The position numbers were made by a program, and so were the translations under genes. A stretch of DNA of 64,000 nucleotides from Hymenobacter latericoloratus (GTDB taxonomy: Bacteria; Bacteroidota; Bacteroidia; Cytophagales; Hymenobacteraceae): the NCBI RefSeq assembly GCF_014199535.1, contig NZ_JACHNV010000002.1, positions 62,001-126,000 on the forward strand. The letters run 5' to 3'. Below, in pieces: positions 25,324-34,569 of the stretch; the stretch's first letter is position 1, and every line of letters starts with the position of its first letter. Below the pieces are notes generated by a model. The model made no database searches and was not told the DNA's origin. It saw only the letters and a list, made by a program, of their open reading frames with translations.

Positions 25324-28300
25324 TTAGTTGAAGATGTAGCGTACACCAACCTGCATGTAGTAGGTCGAAGAGACGCTCAGGTTCCGGCGGAAAGTTTCCT
25401 GCACCAGACCGCCGCGGTCAAGCTGCAGACGGAACGTGGGGCGAGTGGTACCACCGGGGGTGAGGGAGCTCACGTTAGTGGGCACCAGCACCGAGCTGGC
25501 GTTGGTCACGTTAATCAGACCCCAGTCGCTGTTGATCAGGTTGCCTATGTTAAAGATATCGAGGCTCAGCTGCAGGGTGTTGCGCTTGTTGCCGATGTTC
25601 GTGAAAATGTCTTGCAGCAGCTTCACGTCCACTTGGTTGCGCCAGGGCAGCAGGGCGCCGTTACGCTCCGCGTAGGTGCCTTTCCGGTCGCGCAGGTATT
25701 TGTCCTGCTCGATGTACTTGAAGAACAGGTCGCTTTGCTGTTGAGGCGTGTAGGTTACGGCGCTGGAGCCGGTGCCCACCGTCTGCGATACAAAGTTGAT
25801 TTCCGACGCGTCGCGGGGGATGTAGATCAGGTCGGCGTTGCCACCGTCGCGGTTGAAGTCCGCCGAGTACACGTAGGAGAAGCGGCCCTGCTGGCTGCCT
25901 TCGTAGAACACGGAGAGGGTAGTAGCCAGGTTCTTGAGGTACTCCCGCTTGTACGATACCGAAGCAATTACGCGGTCCGGCACTACGTAGCTGGCGTAGC
26001 TCAGCTGCAGGTTGTTCGAGCCGTTTACGGTCGGGGTCTGCTGCCAGGCCGAGAGGGGCTGGTCGCCGCCACCGTCGTAAAGGTTACGGGCGTCGCTGCG
26101 GGTATAGGCTACCGAAGCATACAGGCCGTTGTCGAACTGGCGCTCCAGCTTACCGGTCAACGACCAGTAGTAGCCTTTGTTGGCGTTGTCCAGCACAATG
26201 GCGTTGAAAGCCCCGCCACCAGCCGTGCCGTTCGGTACGGCCTGGCCCGCCCCGTTGATGGGGTTCAGGAACTTGTCCTGGTTGTTGTTCGGGTAAATCA
26301 GGCGGCTATCGGGGTAGCCCGATACGCCCAGGTTACGCGGCTCTACCAGGTTGGCATTGCGGAATATAGCCGTATTCAGGTCCTTGTTGTAGATACCTTC
26401 CAGCGAGGCCACGAAGCCACCGGGCAGTTTGGCATCCACACCCAGGCTGCTCTTCAGCGTCTGGGGGAACTTGAAGTTCTGGTCAACGGCCGAAATAACG
26501 TTTGGAATTACGGTACCGGCGGCCGGTACCGTAGCGGGACGGTAGAAACCGGGGTCTTCGTTGAAGCCACGATAGCCGCCAGGCAACTGGTCAATGGCGC
26601 TACCCGAGAATGTACGGGTAATCTGCAACAGACCTGCGTCGCCGGCCTGGCTTACAATCCAAACGTAGGGCACACGGCCGGTGAAGATGCCAGTACCACC
26701 GCGCAGCTGAACGGTCTGGTCGTTGTTTACATCCCAGTTGAAGCCAACGCGGGGCGAAAATAGAATGCTCGACTTGGGCAGGTTGGCAACGTTGATTTTC
26801 TCGTTGTTGGCGAAGTTCAGCGCCGAAACCAAGGGGTGCTCCTTCAGCTTCTCGGGGTAGGTTACGTAGTCGGCGCGCACGCCTACCAGCAGGCGCAGGT
26901 TCTCCCGGATGGAGTAGTCGTCCTGAGCGTAGAGCGAGTACTGGCCAAACTTAAACGTGGGGAAAGCCTGCTCAAAGCCGGGCGAGAGCGAGTAGGTGTA
27001 AGCGAAATCGGTGGGGCGGGCAGCAGCTAGCTGGGCCGGAGTCGAGTTCGGGTTGCTGGCCGTTTGGAAATCAGCGAACGAGTTGAAGCGGTAGTAGCTG
27101 GCAGCAAAGCGCTGGAAGCCGTTCTTGGTGATGCTGTAATCCGCCTGACCACCCAACGTGATGTTGTGACGGCCAATCAGCCAGGAGAAGTCGTCGCGAA
27201 CCGAGTAGATAGCCACGTCACGCAGGTTGCCCAGCGTGAAGGGCTCGTAGCCGAACGAGGTGAAGGGGGTAGGCGCGTTGGTACCATCAGCCTTCAGGAT
27301 GTCCACGAAGGGGAATATCCGGCTATCAGAGCTGCGCGGGTCGTTCTGCTTGGTGTAGGTAGCCCGCAGCGTGTTGGTCATGTTGCCCCCGAACGTGGAG
27401 TTCAGTTCAGCGGCCGCCGAGTAAAAGTTGGCTTCTTGGAAGTAGCCGGCGTAACGGAACGGCAGGGCGTTCAGGTCCGTACGGCCCGCCCCGAAGGCGA
27501 AGTTGGTCAGCGGGCTCGACGAGGTGCTGGGGAAGCTGGGCGTCTTGCCTTCCGTTTGGTTGTAACGGATGTTGAAGCGGTGGTTCTTGCTGATGTTCCA
27601 GTCAATACGACCCAGGAACTTCGTGCGGGGGCTGGTGAAGTCGTAGCCCTGGTAGCCGCCCGTTTCGTAGCCGAAGCGCGTGCTGAGGTAATTGCTGATT
27701 TCGTCCAGCTCACCGGCCGTTGGGCGGGTAATGTTGGTAGCCGAGCCGTAGGGAGCAGCAGCAGTAGCGGCAAAGCGCGTCTGGCCCGGGGTACGGTTTT
27801 CCTCTATTTCAGCGTTGGCGAAGAAGAACAGCTTGTCCTTGATGATAGGGCCGCCCAGACGGAAGCCGTACTGGTAGAAGCGCGAATCCTGCAGAGGAAC
27901 CCGCTCGTTGCCTACCCGGTCGCCGATAAACTTATCGTTGCGGAAGTAACCGTAAACCGAACCGCTGATATCGTTGGTGCCGGAGCGGGTTACGGCGTTG
28001 ATGGCGCCACCCACGAAGCCCGACTGACGAACGTCGTAGGGCGTTACGCTTACCGTCAGCTGCTCAATAGCATCCAGCGAGATGGGCGTACCGTTGGCGG
28101 GCAGGTTGCCGCCGATACCGAAGTTGTTGTTGAAGTCGGAGCCGTCAACCGTAAAGTTGTTCTGACGGTTGTTGCCGCCCCCGATGTTCTGACCGTTCGA
28201 TTGCGGCGTCAGACGCGTGATGTCGTTGAGGCTGCGGGTGATGGAGGGCAGGCGCTCAATCTGCTCGCGCTGCACGGCGGTAACTGACCCAACGCGGTCC

Positions 28301-28698
28301 GAGTTGATAAGCGCATCGCGGCGGCCGCTTACTACTACCTCGCCCAGCTGCTGCGACGATTCACTCAGGTTGATGTCCAGGCGCAAGTTCTGGCCCAGGC
28401 TCAGGAACAGGTTTTCCCGCGTGGCATCCTGATACCCTACAAACGTAATCCGAACCGTGTACGGACCGCCTACGCGCATACCCTGAATGTTGAAGCGACC
28501 CTCCGAATTGGTTGGCGCTACGTACTGGGTGTTGGTAGGGGTGTGAACAGCAATTACCGTTGCCCCAGGCAGACCCTCGCCGCTCTTGTCGGTAATGATA
28601 CCGTTCATTGCGGAGGTGGTCACCTGTGCCCAGCTCATGTGCGCTGACAAAATTGCCAGCGGCACCAGCGCCACAGAGGCGTAAAGATTGCGTCTCAT
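25324..28698 (-). CDS. Oar-like TonB-dependent outer-membrane receptor
   Basis: A 1124-residue outer-membrane protein. A signal peptide (RRNLYASVALVPLAILSAH, cut near SWAQ) is followed by a carboxypeptidase-regulatory-like domain (residues about 25-110; GEGLPGATVIAVH, EGRFNIQGMRVGGPYTVRI). A TonB-plug domain follows, with LNDITRLTPQSNG and FTVDGSDFNNNFG, and a barrel of about 850 residues rich in aromatic strands, closing with YYMQVGVRYIFN. This layout matches the Oar family of large TonB-dependent receptors, which take up or export unknown ligands with energy from TonB. No SusD partner is nearby, so a glycan-uptake role is not supported. The ATG at 28698 begins the signal peptide. It is single-gene, with its own terminator. 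Confidence 0.93.
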   Translation of the reverse strand: MRRNLYASVALVPLAILSAHMSWAQVTTSAMNGIITDKSGEGLPGATVIAVHTPTNTQYVAPTNSEGRFNIQGMRVGGPYTVRITFVGYQDATRENLFLSLGQNLRLDINLSESSQQLGEVVVSGRRDALINSDRVGSVTAVQREQIERLPSITRSLNDITRLTPQSNGQNIGGGNNRQNNFTVDGSDFNNNFGIGGNLPANGTPISLDAIEQLTVSVTPYDVRQSGFVGGAINAVTRSGTNDISGSVYGYFRNDKFIGDRVGNERVPLQDSRFYQYGFRLGGPIIKDKLFFFANAEIEENRTPGQTRFAATAAAPYGSATNITRPTAGELDEISNYLSTRFGYETGGYQGYDFTSPRTKFLGRIDWNISKNHRFNIRYNQTEGKTPSFPSTSSSPLTNFAFGAGRTDLNALPFRYAGYFQEANFYSAAAELNSTFGGNMTNTLRATYTKQNDPRSSDSRIFPFVDILKADGTNAPTPFTSFGYEPFTLGNLRDVAIYSVRDDFSWLIGRHNITLGGQADYSITKNGFQRFAASYYRFNSFADFQTASNPNSTPAQLAAARPTDFAYTYSLSPGFEQAFPTFKFGQYSLYAQDDYSIRENLRLLVGVRADYVTYPEKLKEHPLVSALNFANNEKINVANLPKSSILFSPRVGFNWDVNNDQTVQLRGGTGIFTGRVPYVWIVSQAGDAGLLQITRTFSGSAIDQLPGGYRGFNEDPGFYRPATVPAAGTVIPNVISAVDQNFKFPQTLKSSLGVDAKLPGGFVASLEGIYNKDLNTAIFRNANLVEPRNLGVSGYPDSRLIYPNNNQDKFLNPINGAGQAVPNGTAGGGAFNAIVLDNANKGYYWSLTGKLERQFDNGLYASVAYTRSDARNLYDGGGDQPLSAWQQTPTVNGSNNLQLSYASYVVPDRVIASVSYKREYLKNLATTLSVFYEGSQQGRFSYVYSADFNRDGGNADLIYIPRDASEINFVSQTVGTGSSAVTYTPQQQSDLFFKYIEQDKYLRDRKGTYAERNGALLPWRNQVDVKLLQDIFTNIGNKRNTLQLSLDIFNIGNLINSDWGLINVTNASSVLVPTNVSSLTPGGTTRPTFRLQLDRGGLVQETFRRNLSVSSTYYMQVGVRYIFN

Positions 28699-28743
28699 AA
28701 AGGGGGATTGGTGAAGAAAGAGGTTCGCTGAGAAAACGAGGTG

Positions 28744-28766
28744 CAAAATTACGGTTTCAGAAACCG
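28744..28766 (-). promoter_or_regulatory. Promoter and palindrome of the Oar-like gene
   Basis: Read leftward, TAATTTTG (28744-28751) matches the -7 consensus TAnnTTTG exactly and lies 45 bases before the ATG. Directly upstream is the palindrome CGGTTTCAGAAACCG (28752-28766), which could be an operator or part of promoter structure. No -33 TTG was found at the usual distance. Confidence 0.6.
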
Positions 28767-28839
28767 CTTTGTGTTACGTCAGTATTATTAAACAGCAGGA
28801 GGCCCAGGGCCGATTTCGCCGCAAAGGTAAGAGGGAAAT

Positions 28840-29529
28840 TCACAATCTTGGTCGTACCGCTTTTATGAATCTGCTCAGGTAGTAATCGGTTTCCAGGGCG
28901 TTTTCCACTACTCCTAACGAGCTGGAAGAGTGGATGAACTGCACGCTTTCGGCCGAGGCTTCCGTAATCAGGCCCACGTGCGTAATCGTGCTGCTGCCGG
29001 GAGAGGCTCCAAAAAATACCAAATCGCCAGGCCGGAGCTCCTGTGGCCTTATTTGCTCCCCCCAGAGCGCCTGCTCGTTGCTGGAGCGCGGAATGGCCAC
29101 ATTAATAGCGGCAAATGATTCCAGCAGCAGGCCGGAACAGTCCATCCCGAGCCGGCTGGTGCCGCCAAACTTATAGGGAGTGCCCTGAAAAGAGCGGGCG
29201 GTTTCAATCACGACGGCCATTTGGCGGGGCACGTTAGCCGGCAGGGGGCGGGCAGCGGGTGCGGCGGGCCGGCGGGCTACGGTTTTTGTTCTGCCGGCTG
29301 GGGTAGAGGTTTTTACCTTGGATTTGACCACGGCGGGCGCGGCGCCCCGACGCCGGTCGGCGGCCTTCATGCGCGCCATGTCCCGGGCCGAGTAGTATCG
29401 GCCGTTCCGGTAGTTTACTTTGCTGGTGCTGCACGCCACCAGCCAGCTGCCTAGTATCAGCAGTAAGACGGTAATAAGTGGCCGTTGCCACTGCGTTGAA
29501 TACCGTACCTTCGTAACGTGTTCCCGCAT
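28840..29529 (-). CDS. NlpC/P60-family cell-wall hydrolase, lipoprotein
   Basis: A 229-residue lipoprotein. The signal peptide PLITVLLLILGSWLVAC puts the lipidated Cys at 33. A basic, Pro/Ala-rich linker (about 55-100) follows. The NlpC/P60 domain (about 105-229) has the catalytic Cys131 in LGMDCSGLL, His184 in ITHVGLI and His200 in QFIHSSSS. Such enzymes cut peptide bonds in peptidoglycan stem peptides. Start: the frame opens at 29565, but the ATG at 29529 is preferred since a perfect TATCTTTG box lies 5 bases upstream of it. It is divergent from the GlcD-type oxidase gene; the start codons are 42 bases apart. Confidence 0.88.
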   Translation of the reverse strand: MREHVTKVRYSTQWQRPLITVLLLILGSWLVACSTSKVNYRNGRYYSARDMARMKAADRRRGAAPAVVKSKVKTSTPAGRTKTVARRPAAPAARPLPANVPRQMAVVIETARSFQGTPYKFGGTSRLGMDCSGLLLESFAAINVAIPRSSNEQALWGEQIRPQELRPGDLVFFGASPGSSTITHVGLITEASAESVQFIHSSSSLGVVENALETDYYLSRFIKAVRPRL

Positions 29530-29534
29530 CGGGG

Positions 29535-29542
29535 CAAAGATA
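29535..29542 (-). promoter_or_regulatory. -7 box of the NlpC/P60 gene
   Basis: TATCTTTG, read leftward, matches TAnnTTTG exactly. It ends 5 bases before the preferred ATG (29529), which suggests a leaderless or nearly leaderless transcript and argues against the upstream start at 29565. Confidence 0.6.
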
Positions 29543-29571
29543 CGCGAAGTGGTCATTTCACTCATCTATAT

Positions 29572-30981
29572 ATGGAATATCAGGTTTTGACTCCTGCTCT
29601 GGTAGCCGAACTGGAAACGATAGTCGGGCCGCAGCACGTGCTTACTGCCCAACGGGTGGAGGCAGACGTGTACGCCGATTATGGCCGCGACCATACCGAG
29701 GATTTTCACTTTGCTCCCGATGTGGTAGTGCGCCCCGCTAACGCCGAGGAGGTAAGCGCCATTGTGCGCCTGTGCTATGAGCACCGCATCCCGGTAACAC
29801 CTCGTGGTGCCGGCACTGGCCTAAGCGGCGGAGCCCTGCCCATTCACCACGGAGTGCTGCTGAGCACCGAGCGGCTGAACCGCATTCTGGCAATAGATGA
29901 GCGCAACCTGCAGGCTACCGTGGAGCCGGGGGTAGTGAATGAGGTATTCCAGAACGCGGTAAAGGAGGTCGGCCTGTTCTATCCCCCTGATCCGGCCAGC
30001 AAAGGCAGCTGTTTTCTGGGCGGTAACCTGGCCCACAGCAGCGGCGGACCCAAAGCCGTGAAGTATGGCACTACCCGCGACTACGTGCTCAACCTGCAGG
30101 TAGTGCTGCCCACCGGCGACATCATCTGGACGGCGGCCAACACCCTGAAAAATTCCACCGGCTACAACCTCACCCAACTCATGATTGGCTCGGAGGGCAC
30201 CCTGGGCATCATTACCAAGGTAGTGTTCCGGCTGTTGCCCTACCCCCAGCATACCATCCTGATGCTGGTGCCCTTCCGCCAGGAGGAGCAAGCCGCCGAG
30301 GCAGTTTCGGCGGTATTCCGGGCCGGCATTATTCCCTCGGGCATGGAGTTTATGGAACGGGAAGCCATTGCCTGGTCCTCTGACTACCTGAAAATTCCGC
30401 TTACCCTACCCGAGGATATTCTGGCTCACCTGCTAATTGAGCTGGATGGGCAGGACCTGGAGCAGCTTTACAAGGAAGCCGAGCAAGTGTACGCCGTGCT
30501 GGAGCACTACGACGTGGGCGAAATTCTGCTGGCCGACAACGCCACCCAGAAAGACGAGCTCTGGAAAATCCGACGCAACATTGGCAATTCGGTGCGCTAT
30601 AACTCCGTGTATAAGGAAGAGGATACCGTAGTGCCGCGGGCCGAGCTGCCTACCCTGCTGAAAGGAGTTAAGGCAATTGGGGCGCGCTACGGCTTCAAGA
30701 GTGTATGCTACGGGCACGCCGGCGACGGAAACCTGCACGTAAACATTATTCGGGGCGAGCTGACCGACGAGCAGTGGAACGTGGGGCTGCGCCAGCCCAT
30801 CAGCGAAATATTTGAGCTGTGCGTGAAGCTGGGCGGCACTATCAGCGGCGAACATGGCATCGGGCTGGTGCAGAAAGGCTACATCGGTATTGCACTCAAG
30901 GAAACTAACCTCCAGCTAATGCGCGGTATCAAGCAGGTATTCGACCCGCACGGAATCATGAACCCCGGCAAGATCTTTTAA
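29572..30981 (+). CDS. glcD: FAD-linked D-lactate/glycolate oxidase-type dehydrogenase (GlcD)
   Basis: A 469-residue flavoprotein of the GlcD/D-lactate dehydrogenase family, which oxidises 2-hydroxy acids and passes electrons to an acceptor. The FAD-binding PCMH domain (about 45-215) shows PVTPRGAGTGLSGGALP, VVNEVFQNAVKEVGLFYPPDPAS and GGNLAHSSGGPKAVKYG. The C-terminal FAD-oxidase domain has SVCYGHAGDGNLHVN and TISGEHGIGLVQKGYI near the end, holding the metal and flavin residues. GlcE and GlcF partners are not next to it. Of the two possible starts, ATG at 29572 is chosen since the longer frame runs into the NlpC/P60 start. TACCTTCG at 29506-29513 may be its -7 box. Confidence 0.9.
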   Translation: MEYQVLTPALVAELETIVGPQHVLTAQRVEADVYADYGRDHTEDFHFAPDVVVRPANAEEVSAIVRLCYEHRIPVTPRGAGTGLSGGALPIHHGVLLSTERLNRILAIDERNLQATVEPGVVNEVFQNAVKEVGLFYPPDPASKGSCFLGGNLAHSSGGPKAVKYGTTRDYVLNLQVVLPTGDIIWTAANTLKNSTGYNLTQLMIGSEGTLGIITKVVFRLLPYPQHTILMLVPFRQEEQAAEAVSAVFRAGIIPSGMEFMEREAIAWSSDYLKIPLTLPEDILAHLLIELDGQDLEQLYKEAEQVYAVLEHYDVGEILLADNATQKDELWKIRRNIGNSVRYNSVYKEEDTVVPRAELPTLLKGVKAIGARYGFKSVCYGHAGDGNLHVNIIRGELTDEQWNVGLRQPISEIFELCVKLGGTISGEHGIGLVQKGYIGIALKETNLQLMRGIKQVFDPHGIMNPGKIF

Positions 30982-31031
30982 TCCCGGACGAAGACGGATT
31001 CACCGGATTCCATTGTCTGCTGGCAGAAATA

Positions 31032-31065
31032 GAAAAGAGGCCGCCTGATCAGGCGGCCTCTTTTC
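31032..31065. terminator. Bidirectional intrinsic terminator
   Basis: The 34-base palindrome GAAAAGAGGCCGCCT-GATC-AGGCGGCCTCTTTTC lies between the convergent GlcD-type and acyl-CoA-binding protein genes, with A- and T-tracts at its ends. Confidence 0.88.
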
Positions 31066-31131
31066 TGTGGTACGGTTACGTGGGTTGACACTTAATCTGT
31101 GCAATCCGCCGAATTCGTCTTACTCCGTGAT

Positions 31132-31662
31132 TTAGCTCTGGTCGCCTTTCAGCTTGTCTTCGCCGCCGTACGGAGCGCCGGCCGTGATGTCGCCGCGCAG
31201 GCCACCCTGCGAAACGCCCGGCTGGGTGCTGGGCTGCTGGGCCAGGGTGGTATTATCGTTGGGCTGCACCTCAGGGCCGGAAGCTGCATCAGCGCCTCCT
31301 ACCTGCGAACCGGTAGCCGGCTGGCCGTTGCCGGTAATAACAGTGGTTTTTTCACCTACCGGTCCGGCTATTTCCGCAACCTTCTGAATGTACTGGCGCT
31401 TGGCATCGTCCTCGCTCACGCCCTTGAACTTGCTCCAGGAGTCCCACTGGGCCTGCGACATGCCCGCGTAGCCGCTGGGATTGGAAGGCGAGTCGTCGCC
31501 GACGACGTCTTTCTCCGTGTCGTGGTCACCTTGGGTAGCTTGCTTGTAGAGGCCGTATAGCTCGGTCATTTGCGCGGCCGCCGCGTCGCCGGGCAGGTTG
31601 TCAACACGCGATACGGCGGCCTCAAATTCCTGCTGAAGACTTAGTTGATCTTGTAGATTCAT
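31132..31662 (-). CDS. Acyl-CoA-binding protein with disordered C-terminal tail
   Basis: A 176-residue protein. Residues about 5-100 match the four-helix acyl-CoA-binding protein (ACBP) fold: QEFEAAVSRVDNLPGD, the signature ELYGLYKQATQGDHDTEK, QAQWDSWSKFKGVSEDDAK and QYIQKVAEIAG. The Tyr and Lys of YKQAT and the Lys of KFKG are the acyl-CoA contact residues of the family. The remaining about 75 residues are Gly/Gln/Thr/Ala-rich with no predicted fold. ACBP binds long-chain acyl-CoA esters in the cytoplasm. The family is common in eukaryotes and patchy in bacteria. It stands alone, leftward, with a divergent asparagine-synthase-like gene upstream. Confidence 0.88.
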   Translation of the reverse strand: MNLQDQLSLQQEFEAAVSRVDNLPGDAAAAQMTELYGLYKQATQGDHDTEKDVVGDDSPSNPSGYAGMSQAQWDSWSKFKGVSEDDAKRQYIQKVAEIAGPVGEKTTVITGNGQPATGSQVGGADAASGPEVQPNDNTTLAQQPSTQPGVSQGGLRGDITAGAPYGGEDKLKGDQS

Positions 31663-31774
31663 GGTGGGGTAGGGTTGGGAAAAACAACGATTCCTGAGGT
31701 GTGTACTAACGTGGCATGGCTTTGGTTGCGGACGCCGCCTTGTAGTTTTTAGAAACTCAAGTCCTGATAGTTCG

Positions 31775-31782
31775 TACTTTTG
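31775..31782 (+). promoter_or_regulatory. -7 box of the asparagine-synthase-like gene
   Basis: TACTTTTG matches TAnnTTTG exactly and ends 8 bases before the ATG at 31791, so the leader would be only a few bases long. It marks the left end of the glycan locus. Confidence 0.6.
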
Positions 31783-31790
31783 CCCGCCTT

Positions 31791-33698
31791 ATGTGTGGAA
31801 TCTCCGGAGTATTCGCTTTTACTGATGCAGGCCGCAGTTCGCTGGCTTCCCTGCGCGCCTCAACCGACGCCATTGTTAGCCGCGGCCCCGACTCGCAGGG
31901 GCACTTTGCCTACGAGCGGTGCGGCTTAGGCTTTCGGCGACTGGCCATCCTTGATTTAACTGCCGATGGCAACCAGCCCATGACCGACGAGTCGGGCCGG
32001 TACACCATTGTCTTCAACGGCGAAATTTTTAATTTCAAGGAGCTGCGCCAGAAGCTCGTCAACAAAGGCCACCGCTTCCACTCCCAGACTGATACGGAGG
32101 TAGTGCTCCACCTGTATATATCGGAGGGACGTAACTTCCTGAAAAAGCTCAACGGCTTCTTCGACTTCGCCATTTTCGATAAAGAAGAGGATTCTGTATT
32201 TCTGGCCCGCGACCGGATGGGGGAGAAGCCCCTGCTGATTTACCGCGACGAGGACAAGCTGCTGTTCGCCTCCGAGATGAAGTCGTTGCTGGCCCTGGGC
32301 GTACCCCGCAAGCTGGACTACGTATCCTTGAGCCACTATCTGCAGCTGAACTATATCCCGGGGCCGGCTACCATCTTTAAAGGAGTCAAGAAGCTGCTGC
32401 CCGGCCACTACCTCTATGTGAAAGGCAAGAAGGTGGTCAAGAAGCGGTGGTACAAGATTCCGTACGACCCCAAGAAGACCGATAAAATCAAGCTCTCCTA
32501 CGAGCAGCAGCAGGCCAAACTAGTCGATTTGCTCGACGACGCCACCGCCCGCCGCCTCGTGGCCGACGTGCCCCTGGGCGCTTTCCTCAGCGGCGGCATC
32601 GATTCTTCGGTGATTGTGGCCCTGGCCTCGCGCCACACCCAGCACCTGAATACCTTCAGCATTGGCTACCGCGACGAGCCGTTCTTCGACGAAACGAAGT
32701 ACGCCAAGCTGGTCGCCGACAAATACAAAACCAACCACACGGTTTTCTCGCTGACCAACCAGGACCTCTACGACCACATCTTCGACGTTCTGAACTACAT
32801 CGACGAGCCTTTTGCCGACTCTTCGGCCCTGGCCGTGTACATCCTCAGCAAGCGCACCCGCGAAAAGGTGACCGTAGCCCTCTCGGGCGACGGAGCCGAC
32901 GAGCTGTTTGCAGGCTACAACAAGCACATGGGCGAGTTTCAGGTGCGGCAGGGCGGCTTCAAGGCCGAGGCCGTGACGGGCCTGAATCTGCTGTGGGACG
33001 TGCTGCCCAAGTCGCGCAACTCGTTTTTTGGAAACAAGGTGCGGCAGTTTCAGCGCTTCTCGCGCGGTATGCTCGCCGGACCCAAAGACCGGTACTGGGA
33101 CTGGGCTTCCTTTGCCTCGGAGAAGGACGCCCGCGCCCTGCTCAGTCCGGCCGCCCGCCGCAAGGTAGGGAAGAAGCTGGCCGATAAGCGCCGCCGGGAA
33201 TTGCTGGAAGACCTGCACGCCGACGGCGACCTGAACGAGGTGCTGCTCACGGATACTAAAATGGTGCTTCCGTACGACATGCTCGCCAAGGTGGACCTGA
33301 TGAGCATGGCCAACTCCCTGGAAGTGCGCCCGCCCTTCCTGGACCCCAACGTGGTACGCTTTGCTTTCTCTTTGCCCGTGTCGAGCAAGATTGACGGCAA
33401 GATGAAAAAGAAGATTGTGCAGGACGCCTTCCGGCCCATGCTGCCCGAAGAGCTGTACAAACGGCCCAAGCACGGCTTTGAAGTACCCCTGCTCAAGTGG
33501 TTCCGCGGGGAGTTGCGGCCCCTGATTGAGGACGATTTGCTCTCGGATGCGTTCATCGAGGCCCAGGGCGTATTCGACGTGGAGGCTACCCGCGCCCTCA
33601 AGCGCCAACTGTTCTCCTCCAGTCCCGGCGACGTGCATGCCCGCATCTGGGCCCTCATCGTGTTTCAATGGTGGTGGAAAAAGCACATGATGGCGTAG
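31791..33698 (+). CDS. asnB: Glutamine-dependent asparagine synthase-like amidotransferase (AsnB)
   Basis: A 635-residue enzyme. The N-terminal Ntn glutaminase begins [10 protein letters not shown], so Cys2 would be the nucleophile after removal of Met1; [10 protein letters not shown] and [11 protein letters not shown] complete its site. The C-terminal ATP-pyrophosphatase domain has [17 protein letters not shown] (P-loop SGGIDSS), [15 protein letters not shown] and [12 protein letters not shown]. Canonical AsnB makes asparagine from aspartate and glutamine. Homologues placed in glycan loci can instead amidate sugar acids. Here it opens the glycan locus, and ugd, which makes UDP-glucuronate, is two genes away. 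Both roles stay open. Confidence 0.9.
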   Translation: MCGISGVFAFTDAGRSSLASLRASTDAIVSRGPDSQGHFAYERCGLGFRRLAILDLTADGNQPMTDESGRYTIVFNGEIFNFKELRQKLVNKGHRFHSQTDTEVVLHLYISEGRNFLKKLNGFFDFAIFDKEEDSVFLARDRMGEKPLLIYRDEDKLLFASEMKSLLALGVPRKLDYVSLSHYLQLNYIPGPATIFKGVKKLLPGHYLYVKGKKVVKKRWYKIPYDPKKTDKIKLSYEQQQAKLVDLLDDATARRLVADVPLGAFLSGGIDSSVIVALASRHTQHLNTFSIGYRDEPFFDETKYAKLVADKYKTNHTVFSLTNQDLYDHIFDVLNYIDEPFADSSALAVYILSKRTREKVTVALSGDGADELFAGYNKHMGEFQVRQGGFKAEAVTGLNLLWDVLPKSRNSFFGNKVRQFQRFSRGMLAGPKDRYWDWASFASEKDARALLSPAARRKVGKKLADKRRRELLEDLHADGDLNEVLLTDTKMVLPYDMLAKVDLMSMANSLEVRPPFLDPNVVRFAFSLPVSSKIDGKMKKKIVQDAFRPMLPEELYKRPKHGFEVPLLKWFRGELRPLIEDDLLSDAFIEAQGVFDVEATRALKRQLFSSSPGDVHARIWALIVFQWWWKKHMMA

Positions 33699-33749
33699 GC
33701 TACCCGGTTCGGCGCTCTGCCGCTTCCGTTCCGGGGCCTACCCCTCCAA

Positions 33750-33757
33750 TACCTTTC
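33750..33757 (+). promoter_or_regulatory. Candidate -7 box before the DPM1-like gene
   Basis: TACCTTTC (one mismatch to TAnnTTTG) lies 17 bases before the ATG at 33775. It may give the genes from 33775 onward a promoter separate from asnB. Confidence 0.35.
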
Positions 33758-33774
33758 GTTTCCTGCACAACCCT

Positions 33775-34506
33775 ATGATTCCGGCCGCGCCCTCCCGTAA
33801 GCTCTCCATCGTTATTCCGGCTTATAATGAAGGGGCTACTATTCACCTGATTCTTGACCAGGTGAAGGCAGTGCAGCTATTGGGCGGCTTCACCAAAGAG
33901 GTACTGATTGTCAACGACTGCTCGCGCGACAATACCGAAGAAGCCGTGCAGCGCTACATGGCGGCCAATCCGGAGTTGCCTATTCAGTACTACCGCCACG
34001 AAGTCAACCAGGGCAAAGGCGCGGCCCTGCACACGGGTATCCGGAAGGCTACCGGCGACTATATCATTATTCAGGACGCTGATCTAGAATATGATCCGGA
34101 GGAATACAATGTGTTGCTGCGACCCGTGCTGCGCGGCGTAGCCGACGTGGTGTACGGCTCCCGGTTCATGGGGGGCAACCCGCACCGCATTCTGTTCTTC
34201 TGGCACAGCATCGGCAACAAATGGCTGACCATGCTGTGTAACGCCTTCTCCAACCTGAACCTGACCGATATGGAAACCTGCTACAAGCTGTTCCGGCGGG
34301 ACATTGTGCAGGGCCTGCAGCTGGAGGAGAAACGCTTTGGCTTCGAGCCGGAAGTCACTATTAAAATGGCGCGGGTGCCCCACGTGCGTATCTACGAAGT
34401 GGGCATCAGCTACTACGGCCGCACGTATGCCGAAGGCAAAAAGATTGGCTGGCGCGACGGCTTCCGGGCAATTTATTGCATTATCAGATATGGTCTTTTC
34501 AAGTAG
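33775..34506 (+). CDS. GT2 glycosyltransferase, dolichol-phosphate-mannose-synthase-like
   Basis: A 243-residue soluble GT-A enzyme. [18 protein letters not shown], the DCSRDNTEE acidic loop, [18 protein letters not shown] and the metal-binding [12 protein letters not shown] are those of the DPM1-like group, which put a sugar from a nucleotide sugar onto a polyprenyl phosphate. The [10 protein letters not shown] motif after it also fits. It lacks the C-terminal membrane helices found in the GtrB-type relatives at 38446 and 59159. It would act at the inner face of the membrane, feeding a lipid-linked sugar to other enzymes. It is 76 bases after asnB and 63 before ugd. Confidence 0.88.
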   Translation: MIPAAPSRKLSIVIPAYNEGATIHLILDQVKAVQLLGGFTKEVLIVNDCSRDNTEEAVQRYMAANPELPIQYYRHEVNQGKGAALHTGIRKATGDYIIIQDADLEYDPEEYNVLLRPVLRGVADVVYGSRFMGGNPHRILFFWHSIGNKWLTMLCNAFSNLNLTDMETCYKLFRRDIVQGLQLEEKRFGFEPEVTIKMARVPHVRIYEVGISYYGRTYAEGKKIGWRDGFRAIYCIIRYGLFK

Positions 34507-34569
34507 GCCTTCTCTCTAGCTTTCATGGTGAGCCTTTGGCTCTTTTTTCCCCCTTATTTTCCCACTTAC

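Noticed and set aside
27064..28287. A 407-codon plus-strand frame opposite the Oar-like receptor
   Set aside because: Val/Ala/Arg/Gly-rich antisense frame without motifs; the receptor is clearly coding on the other strand.
25324..28698. A SusC-type receptor of a polysaccharide-utilisation locus
   Set aside because: No SusD-like gene, glycoside hydrolase or regulator is adjacent, and the sequence fits Oar-like receptors better.
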